Origin: Epiperipatus broadwayi
Lineage: Eukaryota > Onychophora > Udeonychophora > Euonychophora > Peripatidae
DNA: 64,000 nt
Direction of reading: 5' to 3'
NCBI GenBank assembly: GCA_028023455.1
Contig: JAQFVV010006630.1
Span: 436,001 to 500,000, forward strand
Part shown: in pieces, positions 45,040-56,800 of the stretch
Position numbering within the stretch: the stretch's first letter is position 1
Layout of the letters: every line of letters begins with the position of its first letter
Program-made: the position numbers and the translations under genes
Notes under the pieces: model-generated
Database searches by the model: none
What the model saw: the letters and a program-made list of their open reading frames with translations, nothing else
What the model was told of the DNA's origin: nothing

Positions 45040-45990
45040 AATGTAAGTTTGAGAATTGTAGAAATATTAACAAATATTTTTTGTAAATAAGTTTGAGAAT
45101 TGTAGAAATATTAACAAAAACTTTTTGTAAATTTTAAATAAACACCTAAATAAAAAAGACGCGATCTAATGCAAATCTGGTATTAATGGCGCTGCACTTT
45201 TACATGCATTTGGTAATTTTAAAAACGTACTGCATATTGCAAAATTGATTTAAAAAATTATTTCAAATTATTTACACATTAAAAACGTAATGTAGAAATA
45301 TTAACAAAAAGTACTTTACCCGAATTAATGCGAATCTGGCATTAATGGCATCCTTGTTATCACATGCATTGGTAATGTATATTCAAAATTTGTTTTAAAA
45401 AATTATTGAAAATTATTTACACATTAAACGTAATTCAATGTAATTTTGCGAATTGTAGAAATATTAACAAATATTTTTTGTAAATAAGTTTGAGAATTGT
45501 AGAAATATTAACAAAAACTTTTTGTAAATTTTAAATAAACACCTAAATAAAAAAGACGCGATCTAATGCAAATCTGGTATTAATGGTGTCCAGAAAACGC
45601 CGCACTTTTACATGCATTTGATAATTTTTAAAACGTACTGCATATTGCAAAATTGATTTAAAAAATTATTTCAAATTATTTACACATTAAAAACGTAATG
45701 TAGAAATATTAACAAAAAGTTTTTGTAAATTTAAAATAAACAGATAAATAAAAAACACTTTACCGGAGAATAAATTATTTACACATTAAACGTAATTCAA
45801 TGTAAGTTTCAGAATTGTAGAAATATTAAAAAAAACTTTTTGTAAATTTAAAATAAACAGATAAATAAAAAACACTTTACCGGAGAAGTTTGAGAATTGT
45901 AGAAATATTAACAAAAAAATTTTTGTAAATTTAAAATAAACAGATAAATAAAACTTTACCCGAATTAACAGCTCAAAAAAGTAACCGTGA
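45040..45990. repeat. tandem repeats inside the 44.2-46.2 kb element
   Basis: A unit of about 397 bp is visible: AAAAAAGACGCGATCTAATG starts at about 45152 and again at about 45549, each followed by a matching block ending in CACATTAAAAACGTAATG. Shorter pieces (GTAGAAATATTAACAAA plus a TTTTTGTAAAT stretch) repeat at least eight times. Complex internal amplification, non-coding. Confidence 0.8.
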
Positions 45991-46531
45991 TGCCGTGGAT
46001 AGCAAAATCGCAATAGACAGAAAAATCAAAAAATTTCCCAAACCTCTCTACAAATTTTAAATCTCGCGGGTGAAAAAAAAAAAAATTGACTCTCTGATGG
46101 ATTAATCACGCCAGTCACTTGGTTACCATGACAACATTGTCATGCAAAAAACGTCGATGTCTACCGGAAGGGAAATCGGTAAGTCAAAAACGTCATCGGT
46201 TGAATTATTCACAAGTACCATTATATTTTAATACCACATCTATATTTGGTTTTTAATTTTGAAAAGAAAAAAAGACAACTAAGATTACTTTTTTTTAAAA
46301 TTTATGTAAAAGTAAATTGTATAAATAAATTGCTTTTCAGATTTAGGATTTAGATTGATAACAATAATTAATTAAAAAGAAAGAAAAGAAAAAGATAAGA
46401 ATTTTTTTTATTTATTAATCTCTGAATCTGGAAAAGGCAATTTATTTGCATTAATTAGATAGCTATTGATGGCTAGAGGAAGAATTTTGCAAATTTTAAT
46501 TTAAAAAAAAATTGTAATTGGTTCAGATATA

Positions 46532-46990
46532 AATGCATTCAGCTATAAAAGGCTGGATCAGACTATTGTATGATACCTGCACCAACTCTGAGAGATACAG
46601 ACAACAACTTTGAAAGAGAATTGCACAAACTCTGATAGTTACATAACCTCGAGGAGATTCTGGCACAAACTGATATTTGCACAAATTCTGAGAAATTCTT
46701 AGAAAAACTATGCCTGTGGAACTATGAGAGAACAATCCCTGCATATACTGAGGGCAATTCTATTTACAATGAATGTTAAACCTACAGCAAGGATATTTTC
46801 TCCTACCATGATGTGCTAAGCTTCTCACCGGGACAGGTTCGGACTCCTTGTGTCTCCATTAACTGCCTATGATGCTATATTACAAAGAAACCACTAACAG
46901 ACTCGCCCAAGCCTACTGTCAGTGAATCCTGATCTATGGAACATATTCAAGAAGTCTAGTGCACTAGCATTTAATTAAATTATTAAGATA
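46532..46990 (+). promoter_or_regulatory. TATA-type core promoter-like sequence and repeats
   Basis: GCTATAAAAGGCTGGATCAG at about 46541 is a strong TATA box with an initiator-like TCAG about 20-25 bases on. It opens a less AT-rich stretch with repeats of a GCACAAACTCTGA-like unit (46577, 46623, 46670 and 46698 approximately). No ORF follows on the plus strand. It may be a solo LTR or an unknown transcription unit. Confidence 0.3.
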
Positions 46991-48721
46991 TCTTATGTTC
47001 TATAATTTAAATAATTTTGTCTCAAATTTGATTTCTTTTTTTTTAATGTAAATGTGTTTCAAGTTTTATCTTATGTAATTTGGTTTCTGTGCATTTGATT
47101 TTTTTTAAAAGAGTGCTAGTTTCAAACCTATACTGTATGTCCCATTTAAGTCTTAGTAAGTAAGATAGTATAGTTTTATTTATAATCTCACATTCCTTTT
47201 TATTATAGAAAGCAGTCTGGATATTACAGACTATTTTAATTAACTTCTGGCTCATGACCCATTTTATTATTAGTTGTACTTATGTCGAGAAACTATAATT
47301 ATTTATAATAGAGTATTACGAAATGTAATAGTCATTAGTTTTATTCCTTCGAACTTCCAATTCATTTATTAGGGGCACGTACGATCGTTGTAACCCTTTC
47401 TATAGGTAGATCGCAAACTCCTAGCCTGTTTCACTGTGAGGGAGGTCAATAGATTGAAAGTAATATATTTCAACGCCCTGTTTTGTTTCTTAAAGTTAAT
47501 GTTTCAGAAGCTATCTTTGCATTTCTCCTGTTTTGACATAATCTCTCAAATATGGACATTTATTATTTCCTAACTATGGGTTATAAGCAGGAAGCTAACC
47601 CACCTTTTCTTATGTGAGATCACTGAATACTTCTGCTATTGTCAGTATTTTGCACTCTTTCCGTTATACAATGCATAGAAATCATTTCTCCATTATCAAA
47701 ATAAATTCAAATAATATGATTCACAAAATAAATAAGGGATTTCTCACAGTAATATTATCACATTTAAATTATAAAATAAATTATATTTGACTCTTTAGAT
47801 GTATTCAGTATTGAATGAAATCCTAGTTAATAAAATAAACGAGATATACAGTTTACCTAAGCTAATGTCTTATCGTAATTATGATAATTACAATACTATG
47901 GCCAACTTAAATAAAATAAAACATGGTCTCTCAATTTTTGAAATAAGATAATGAATAATCTAGCATTAAGCTCAGATATTAAGAATGGGTAAGAGATTTA
48001 ATAGCCATTCTAAATATCCTAGAATAAATGTACTTAAATATCTTATAAATATAATATTGGTTCTTGTAAATTAAAATTTATCCAGAATAATAAATATGAT
48101 CTTCAAATATAAAAATGATTTAAAATAAACATGTACAGTTATTTGAAATAAGCAAATAAAATTAGTTAAAGTGATTCAAAGTAATAAATCAAATTATAAT
48201 TCTTTATAAAGCAAAATATATCTTTGTTACATGTAATTTTAATGTTCATATACTCTTTTAGCAAATACACTTAAAATAATTTATAATATTTTATAAGTAC
48301 TTAAATTTTATTCATATGTGGAATGATTTCTGGTTGATAAGAATGATATGAACAAATAACTATAAAAAAATTCATAAATAACAAACCAAATATGTATTTT
48401 ACAGAAAAACAAATACAAAATTACAAAAATGTCATATTTGAGTCCACAAAACAGAAGGTTTTCACAAGTTTATTTTCTCAAAATATATATCAAAAGGCTT
48501 AAAAATTTACATTAATGTTTTATATAAAAAAATTCAATTGGATTAAGCAAAATTAATCCAGCAGATTAAAATAAACTTTCCATTGTTAATTATCAAAAAG
48601 TTGTCATTTGTCAATTCATTCATACAATGATAATAACCTTTATATAAGTAGTGTCACTTTTGTGAATATTTAACATAATAATAATAATAATAGCATGTCA
48701 ATCCAGTGATGAAGGAGTGAC

Positions 48722-48809
<88 letters not shown>

Positions 48810-49395
48810 ATTTATTCCTATAACAAACATTTGAAAATTTAAAATTATTTATTATATTTTGTCCTCATTATTAGCAAAGTTTAAATATAAAAATTACATA
48901 TCTAAGCCAACCAATAAAGCTATAAAGATAAGATATAATTTCTCAATACCTTGATAAAAACTGTTAAAATGACAGTTAAAGACATGGTAAAGTATTATAC
49001 ATGCTTTATTAAACATACTAAAAACTACATGCAAAATCCATCTTCAAATAATTAAGTAAGACAAAATAAAAAGTATGATGGATATCTCATAAGAATGTAC
49101 CTACTTTTGAAGGCTATTATAGGATCTACGACTTTGTCACTAGTCAAAAACAATAATGAAAATGCACATCAATGATAAAATTATTAAATAGGAATTGCCT
49201 TAAAATAGAAAGAGCCCAAACAACTATTTCCAAAAATATATGCATATCTTTATATATAAACTAGCAAGACAATAAATAATAAGAAAGAGAGAGAAAGCTA
49301 CTATTTTTAAAAAATATATACTGGCAAGTTTGTATAACTAACAAATGTAAAAGATGATAAATAATAGTAACTAATGCCAAATATGACACTATTAA
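46991..49395. other. AT-rich sequence without a recognised gene
   Basis: No domain-bearing frame. Contains the long (TA)n at 48724-48806 and an (AAT)n-like stretch at about 48678-48692. Confidence 0.5.
48724..48806. repeat. (TA)n microsatellite
   Basis: About 41 uninterrupted TA dinucleotides. Confidence 0.97.
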
Positions 49396-49445
49396 CTAGC
49401 TGTATTTTTATATTGGACTATTTCCATCATCAATATGTGTGTTAA

Positions 49446-50175
49446 ATGTCTTTAGAACTTGAAACCACAGCCATAAAAATTACTCCTTATCCACCTAAAG
49501 TTTGGCTTCACACTGTGGATGATACATTTGTTGTATGGCCACATGGTGAAGCATTGCTACAAACTTTCTGGACACTCATCAACAACATATCCCCTTCAAT
49601 TAAATTCACAATAGAGCCAGACTCCCTCATTGCAAAATCAAAACTACAGTTACCAAAAACCTACACATACAGGAAAATACCTAGCCTGTACATCTAATAA
49701 CACCAGAAACACAAAACATGGAGTTATACTATCACCGTGGAACAGAGCAGAAGTTTGTTCAGAAACTGGCAATTTGGAAAAAGAAAAGATCTATATAGAA
49801 CAAACTCTTAAGAAAAATGGCTATCCATCAGCTGTTATTAAGAAAACATTAAATAGACAACAAAAGGAACCATCAAGAGAAAAGACAGTTATTGGTACTG
49901 TAGGGTATCCATATATTCCAAAAATAGCAGATAAATTAAGGAAAATCTGCAATCAGTATAACATCAGAACAGCTTTCCAGAGCCATACCACACTACGAGG
50001 AATTCTAACATCTACAAAGCCTATACTTGAAATGCTGCAAAGAAAAAAACTGCATCTATGAAATACCATGTGAATGTGGAAGAACATTTATTGGTGAGAC
50101 CAGCCGTCCCATTCAAAGGTGCTTGCAAGAACATAAACTGATGATTAGAAGAGAGAAAGCATATGTCTAAGGTAG
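49446..50175 (+). pseudogene. Penelope-type RT C-terminus plus GIY-YIG endonuclease, frameshifted
   Basis: Frame 49446-49697 contains VDDTFVVWPHG, the PLE catalytic box (normally YVDDTFV; the Tyr reads Thr), and PSIKFTIEPDS. Frame 49630-50061 has NTKHGVILSPWNRAEV and the thumb-to-linker region with KKNGYPSAVIKK and TVIGTVGYPYIPKIADKLRK. After another frameshift at about 50045, IPCECGRTFIGETSRPIQR and LQEHKLMIRREK form the start of the GIY-YIG domain. PLE enzymes reverse transcribe their RNA and the GIY-YIG domain cuts the target. Two frameshifts, a stop near 50167 and 5' truncation make this copy dead. Confidence 0.85.
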
Positions 50176-50432
50176 CAGACCATGTATGGACCAGTGAACA
50201 TATGTTCGATTGGGAAAAGACAAAAATATTGGAAAAGAAGAATAGGTACAAAGAAGAAAATTTAAAGAAGCTGCTCACATGACAATGGCAAAAAGTCCCA
50301 TAAGTCAACCTATTGTGCCTATACATAATGTATGGAAACCACCACTAATCAACTTTACTCTGATGAAAAAGTGGAGAAATCAGGAGGAACCTCATAGATA
50401 AGTATATGAAATTACTACATATTGTTGCCTTT

Positions 50433-50510
50433 GGCAGGATGGCTCAGTTGGTTAGAGCATTACCTTAAACTTCAATAATCAAGAATCTAAGGACCCAGAT
50501 TTGAATTCTA
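50433..50510 (+). tRNA. tRNA-like segment in the PLE 3' region
   Basis: GGCAGGATGGCTCAGTTGGT and the following TAGAGC form a good A box and a perfect D stem (GCTC with GAGC). A B-box-like AGATTTGAATTC lies 40 bases on. Acceptor and anticodon arms do not pair well, so it is a tRNA-derived relic, such as a SINE head, rather than a working tRNA. It directly precedes the hammerhead-like core. Confidence 0.45.
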
Positions 50511-50540
50511 TGCTAATACTGTCACTGGTCAGGCCAGCAA

Positions 50541-50583
50541 CACCTGAAGAAAAGGGGAGAAAAATATCTCTTGAAACATTGTG
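50541..50583 (+). ncRNA. degenerate hammerhead-like core in the PLE 3' region
   Basis: CTGAAGA (50544-50550), a six-pair helix II (GGGAGA with TCTCTT, two G-U pairs) and GAAA (50573-50576) appear in the correct order. A possible three-pair helix I (CAC with GTG, 50541-50543 and 50581-50583) is short, and the cleavage triplet reads ATT instead of GTC. Probably a decayed PLE ribozyme. Confidence 0.35.
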
Positions 50584-50690
50584 CATATACTAACCTGTTT
50601 GCTGTGATATTACAGTTAGTGCATATACTAACCTGTTTGCTGTGATATTACTAACATTTGTTTGCTGTGATATTACTAACAGTTGAATGC
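50581..50690. repeat. 38-bp tandem repeat, about 2.5 copies
   Basis: The unit beginning GTGCATATACTAACCTGTTT starts at 50581 and 50619, with a partial third copy (GTTTGCTGTGATATTAC) at about 50660. It follows the hammerhead-like core in the PLE tail. Confidence 0.88.
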
Positions 50691-50782
50691 ATTTGGAATA
50701 TTTAACTAAAATTAAACTTTTCTAAAGACATTCAACACACATATTAGATGATGGAAATAGTCCAATATAAGAATACAGCTAG

Positions 50783-51282
50783 AACACCGTCATCACAAAC
50801 CTTCAGAAAAACATGACTTCATTAACTTTATGCCATAAATAAAATAGAAATGTACATCTACTAATTCAGCTTACAACATAACAATATACATATAATAAAT
50901 AAGTTATATGTAAAAGAAAAATACATAGTATTTTAAAATGTGCAAATATGATGAATTGCTATTCTAAGAACTTAAAATATTTTAAAATATAGCATGTAAT
51001 ATGAAAATAATATGCACCTAAAATAAAAAATGTTATGCAACAATTATGAATACAAGTAAATGTAATCTTACTGTCAAATAAATAATAAAATCAAGTAAAG
51101 CTCTTCTGCTTTTTCCCCATAACATTTACACTGGAATGTAAGTAGGTAAATTTGGCAATTAATGATTTGTGGACATAAACAATATTTATTATAAACTATA
51201 ATATAATCAAAATTTCAAAATTTAGAATTTTGAATATTACATATAAAAGTGTTTCCAGATCCTTAATAAAACCTTAAGATGA
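50783..51282. other. AT-rich spacer
   Basis: No recognisable gene or repeat. Confidence 0.5.
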
Positions 51283-51820
51283 TTATATCATCATGATCAT
51301 CAACCATTATCAATACAGTGCAGAATAAAGGTCTCTCCAAGTTCAAGCCATCTTCTCCAATCTTTAGCTTCTTTTCTCCACATCACCCCTGCACACTTTC
51401 TTATTTCATCCATCCATCTCACATGTGGTTTCTTTCTGGGTCTTTTACAATCCCTTGGAATCCAGTTCAAGATTTCAATTGTCCATCTATTATAATCTCT
51501 TCTAGAAATATGTCCAGTCCAACTTCACTTCAATCCTTTAATTTTTTCAATGAGGTCAGTAACACCTGTTTGTTCTCTTACCCATATATTGTGTTTTCAA
51601 ACTCTTCTTGTTACTCACAACATGCATCTCTCCATGCTTTTGTGATTGGTCTGAAGTCTCTATATTGCTAAAGTGTCCATGTCTCAGATCCATAAGTAAA
51701 AAGTGGTAAAACACATTTATTAAAAACCTTCCTTTCTAAACACATAGGCATATATTTTTTAGTATCAAGTTATATCTATCAAAAGCACTCCAACCAAGTT
51801 TAATTCTATGATTAATTACT
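51283..51820 (-). mobile_element. 5'-truncated RTE/BovB-type LINE fragment
   Basis: The minus strand encodes, in broken frames, the C-terminus of an RTE-type ORF2: pieces matching LGWSAFGRNNLILK, KRKVFNKCVLP and TYGSETWTL of the better copy at 60668-62470. The 3' end carries the ATC-rich terminus (ATCATCAACCATTATCAATA on the plus strand) shared with that copy. Everything upstream of about 51820 is missing, the usual result of incomplete reverse transcription. Confidence 0.8.
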
Positions 51821-53590
51821 ATATACTAGCAATTAATAAATAAATCTATGGATCTATGAATTAAAATTATGATATGTGTTTATTAAATGGCAATAAATAG
51901 TTCTATAAGTTTCTAACTTCATCCATCAAAAAAATGTTTTGCTTGACAATGCTTTTCTAAAACACATTTATTCAAAATCACAAAAGTATTTAGCAGGAGA
52001 AAATTACTCAATTCTAAATGTCATATTTACAGTCACAACAGTTTCCATAGTTATGCTTCAAGACAAAAAAAAACTTGCAGGATTTATATATTTTATAGGC
52101 ATTATAAAATAATCAAAATGCAGACAAATCATTTAAATTCATTAAAATACAATGTCTTTTTGCAGATATAGTTAAAAAAAATTTATCAAGTGAAAAACTT
52201 AAATTTCACCTAATATTTATTACACAGTTTATAGCAATTTAATTTTTTATACCCCCATCTTGAAAAATATTAATTTTCTTCAAGAGGAGAAAATAGAAAC
52301 AGTCACAATAATTACACTTTTTTATCTGTACTGTCACAAATTAACAATATAATCTCTTTCAATAAAATAAGCAGAAATACATTTTTATTGAAGTATGAAA
52401 ATGTTTAAATAAATTCCAACTGTGTAAAATATTTTAAACATTATAGTAATTTAATAATATTACCAACAAAGCTGGCAGTTAGCAAGACTCTAGTTCTTTA
52501 AAGTTTAAATTTAGACAAGTGTTCCCAAATATAAGTTTAGCCTAAAATACTTAAGCTAAGGGGAAAAAATAAATTTTAAAGAAAATTGCACTTTTAAAAT
52601 TTAAAATATGACTGCTACAAATTAAAAATAAATATTAAACTGATTGATGACCTTGAGCAGATGACAATCTCACCTATTTATAGTAGTCATCTGACCACTT
52701 TATAAGATTGTATGAATCTTTTAACATATAATCTCTTCTCTTATTAGATCAAATCCTGATCTACTGTAACTAGGAAAGGTTATCAGGTAAAACTTTGCCT
52801 AATTAATATTCAATTTTAAAATAAACCAGCTGGATCTGGTCTAGATAATTTTAAAAAATTATTAAAAATACTTTCTCATTGGAAATAAAATAATTACTTA
52901 AACTTACAGACACCAGGATAAAATAACAATATAATATAATTGAAACTTATATTACATATTTAATAAAACAAATATTACAAATAATATTTAATACATTTAT
53001 TTACTATTGTTTAAATGTAGACCAATTTCTCAGAATACAAAATAAAACTATCTTTAAGAAAATATTAAAAATAATTAATATTTACAATAAATATAATATT
53101 TATTCATTCATTCAACATTCATTTATCTATTGCTATTAAAAATCCTAGTTTTATTTATTAGTTTTATTAATTGTTTTTATACAAATAAATTTAAAATATT
53201 TAAAATTAAAATGAATTAAAATATTATAGCTATAATTTAAGTACCAGCAATTCAAAAATATTGGTTTGAACTTGGGTTCTTAACTTTAAAAATAATATAC
53301 TTTTTGAAATATTTTAGATGATTAAATTATCACTAAATTAGCATTATTAACTAAAAAGCATAATTTATCATCTGAATTACCTCGTATTTAAAAATTTTAA
53401 GACTTTAGTATGATAAGCACTTATTTAAGCCTAAAACTATTATAATTTAAACTATATAAAATTTATTTTACAGCTGTACATTCTACAAAATACAAGTATA
53501 GTAATTTTTCTATTTAATTTATGATTTACAAATTACTAATAAAAAATCTATTAATGACAGAATTGAACTATTTAATTTTTTTTATAGATC
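51821..53590. other. AT-rich sequence without a recognised gene
   Basis: No domain-bearing frame, RNA gene or clear repeat seen by eye. Confidence 0.5.
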
Positions 53591-53594
53591 TCTT

Positions 53595-53690
53595 GGTATA
53601 TAATTTGATTTGGCATTTATATATATAAATTAAAATTTTAATGGTATATAATTTGATTTGGCATTTATATATATAAATTAAAATTTTAAT
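53595..53690. repeat. exact 48-bp tandem duplication
   Basis: 53595-53642 and 53643-53690 are identical. The unit contains GGTATATAATTTGATTTGGC. Confidence 0.93.
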
Positions 53691-53831
53691 GGTAAATACA
53701 ATATTATAGTTTAAACATTAAGTTTAAAAAATTTGAAATTCAGTTAAAGCTGTTGAGGATTACCATGTAATCAAAAGCACTACAAAAGAATTTAAAGTAT
53801 AATATTGTATTTACCATTAAAATTTTAATTT
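53675..53831. repeat. small MITE-like inverted-repeat element
   Basis: 53675-53708 and 53798-53831 are perfect 34-bp inverted repeats around an ~89-bp interior. The left arm overlaps the 48-bp duplication. Size and structure fit a miniature non-autonomous DNA element; no coding capacity. Confidence 0.75.
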
Positions 53832-53839
53832 TTTTTTAA

Positions 53840-56800
53840 TATATATTTTATAATGGTTATTGTATTTTACATTTATATATATATATATATTCTAACCAAT
53901 CCGTTTGCATATCCAGTTCCGGGCAATATAATATTAAATGAAATGGGTTAGCTCAGTTACAGATTACATTTGGTTCAATGCAAATAATTAATAAATAAAA
54001 TATCCTGCATTAAAATTAAAATGTTCCACTAGCTCAAATTCAAAATAAGAATAAGGTTCAGTTTATAAAAAAATAAATCAATAAATATTTAATATTTCAT
54101 GAGACTTGGAAGTGAAAATACAGGTGACAAGAAAGATTGCATTGAGCCAATATCCCACAGGATACTACCTCAGTGGCATAAGAACACTATCCCCCTTGTT
54201 ACTATTTCAAATAACAAACTTATAGTAATCTTATGACTATAATAAATCCTACTCATTAAGATTAAATTAATAATTAAATCTTAATCTTCTATTTATAATA
54301 ATTTAGCTCAATAAAATCTCAGGTTCATAAAATTATTCCAAGTTAATTAAAAATCAGTGTAGTAAAACATCAGAAGGGATTTTATGTCATACTCTACTAC
54401 ACTTTAAACTAATAATAACAAATAATAATAATATTCTTCATTGTATGAACTAATTCTGTATATCTTTTCTTTTCACTATAATTTTTATTACCATAATAAA
54501 ATAATATAATATAATTTTTTATCTTCATGTAATAATATAATAAATACATGGTAGCATTTGATAATCTGACAAAGGTGTGTGACAATGGATAGCATATAAT
54601 TTGATATACTATTGCGATAACTAATTTATGACCATAAGATAATGTAAAAAAATATATAACTTAATTAAATGAATATCAAGAAAATATTCGAACTCTTAAG
54701 ATAATTCTTTATTTATCTTTGTGCAAAATCATATGTTCGTTTCTATTATTCTGGGTGCATTGTGTGGTCTCATGCAGTATAGTGGAAGGAATAAACAATC
54801 TAGACACAAATTTTGAAAAACAAATTTAACAAAGTTTATTATTAACAATAAAATAAAATAAACAATTTATTTACAATATTTACATAAGATATCCTCACTT
54901 TACACCATTTTACATTTTTTATTACTTAGTTATTAAAAAAAATTTAGAATTATTTTATACTTAAGACAATAATAATAAAATACTACCATTTTATTTATCT
55001 CTTTCTAATTAAACTTATTATAAATAACATTTATTTATTTTTATTTAAAAGAATATATTCTATCCTTAAATACTATTTAATTATATGTTTCTTTCTAAAA
55101 ACATCCATAAAAACATACTATGGAAAACATAAAAAATAACATTATCGTGAGTATGGATTTTCTTAAAAATTAAACAATTTTCATCTTGCAATGTCAAAGA
55201 TGTTACATAAAATGTCTATCTAATATTTTATTACTAGATTTGGTGGATATCATTATTTATTACACTATGTTTATTAAATATAACATATTCCCACTTAGCA
55301 TTTTTTTTAATACTATATAGTTGTAATTACCGATATGTTCCTATTATGTGATAAATACAAAATTACACCTATGCTTATTATTTATATCATTTTCCTTTAT
55401 AACATTATATTTTTTAAAATATGCAATACTTATTTTTTTTTTTAAAAAAAAATAGAGCATTTAAAAATTATTTGACATTTTAAAGAACAATTTTGTTTTA
55501 CATACTTTATTCTTAAAATTTTATTTTACTTCCAAATAAATCCAACAAATATATCTTGTGATTCTTTTTTCTTTTTAGGATTCATTGGATTTTCAATTCC
55601 AATTTATACAAATTCTACTTCTTCTAAGTAAATGAACTTATCTCATTCAAACGATAGCATATCTTAAACTCTAAATTATCTATTATTTCTTTTCAAATAT
55701 ATCATATTGAACAATGTAGTTACATTGGAAATTTAGATAGCAAATAGAGGAGTAGGAAGGGAAGCAAAACTAGAGTATAACTCATAGCATATATCAAAAA
55801 TATCATGGCACAGTATATCTATAAAAAATAGAGGCATGACCTAGTCTAATGTCTTCCAATAATATCAATGATGTCAAGCTATTCCTTCAGCTTTATTGAA
55901 ACGTCAATACCTAAAGAAAAATAGACACTGTCCAAAATAAATATACAATTACAGGGCTTTGTTAACTGCATTGCATATCCACTAAGATTATAAAATATTC
56001 TTCATATTCCCTCATCACATCCTATTACAACATCATCTTGGGTTCATGTTTACCATAGTACTACCAAGTCACTATCCTATTTTTACTTCCTAAAAGATTT
56101 ATCACATCTTAGATCGACAAAATAACTATCTTGCATATTCTAAACAATAAATAAAATTTATTTATAATTAGTGCAATCTCACTGATCCACAAGAAAAGTT
56201 TGCATACTTCCTCATTCTATATTCTAAAACATATACAAACTAATCCGATAATACTTTGAACATCCAATAATATGAATGTTTTTTAAAAGAATCACATAAA
56301 TATTTATTACCATGTTGGGTTATATTACTAGTATAAAATTATAGTATGCATATTCCCTAAATAAATCTTAATCTCATAATGTTTAAAGTGTTGTACAAAA
56401 TGCATTTACATATAATTAAAACATTTATACTTCCATTTATTATTATTCATAGGCAATCTAAAAAAAATCAAAATATACATCACAAAATTATGAATATTCA
56501 TTAACTATTACTAAGTGATATTAGCTTGTTATCACCTATGAAGTCTTCTTTTCCATCAATTAAATACATTGCATACATGAAAAAAATACATCCATACTTT
56601 TATTTTAAAATGTTCTTATTTAAATTATTAAATTAATATATTATAGGATTTTAATATTATCAATAGATTAATGTTCATGTTCCTACACTTATACATCCAA
56701 AAATTAATTACATTTTAAAAAGAATAAATGAATTAAAACCATATTTACATAAACCTTCAGCTATATATTTTCATCAGTTCAAACATTTCTATTTTCTTTC

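Larger units (their letters stand above)
44228..46228. mobile_element. 2-kb inverted-repeat-bounded non-coding element
   Basis: Ends 44228-44265 and 46191-46228 are inverted repeats (about 38 bp, roughly five mismatches; sequence around TGGTACTTGTG and TCAAC-GATGACG). Just inside the left end, 44253-44437 is an almost complete palindrome of about 185 bp. The interior has a GC-rich patch (44637-44705) and tandem repeats (44887-45990), with no transposase. It looks like a non-autonomous foldback DNA transposon. Confidence 0.68.
49396..50782 (+). mobile_element. truncated Penelope-like element flanked by inverted repeats
   Basis: Arms 49396-49456 and 50721-50782 are inverted copies (about 61 bp, one indel and two substitutions). 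Between them lie the C-terminal part of a Penelope-type RT and a GIY-YIG domain on the plus strand, then a tRNA-like segment, a hammerhead-like core and short tandem repeats. PLE copies often carry an inverted terminal repeat at their truncated 5' end, which fits here: the coding sequence starts within the left arm in the middle of the RT. Confidence 0.8.

Noticed and set aside
51318-51671. Plus-strand frame of 117 residues
   Set aside because: It is the reverse of an RTE-type ORF2 fragment that reads clearly on the minus strand.
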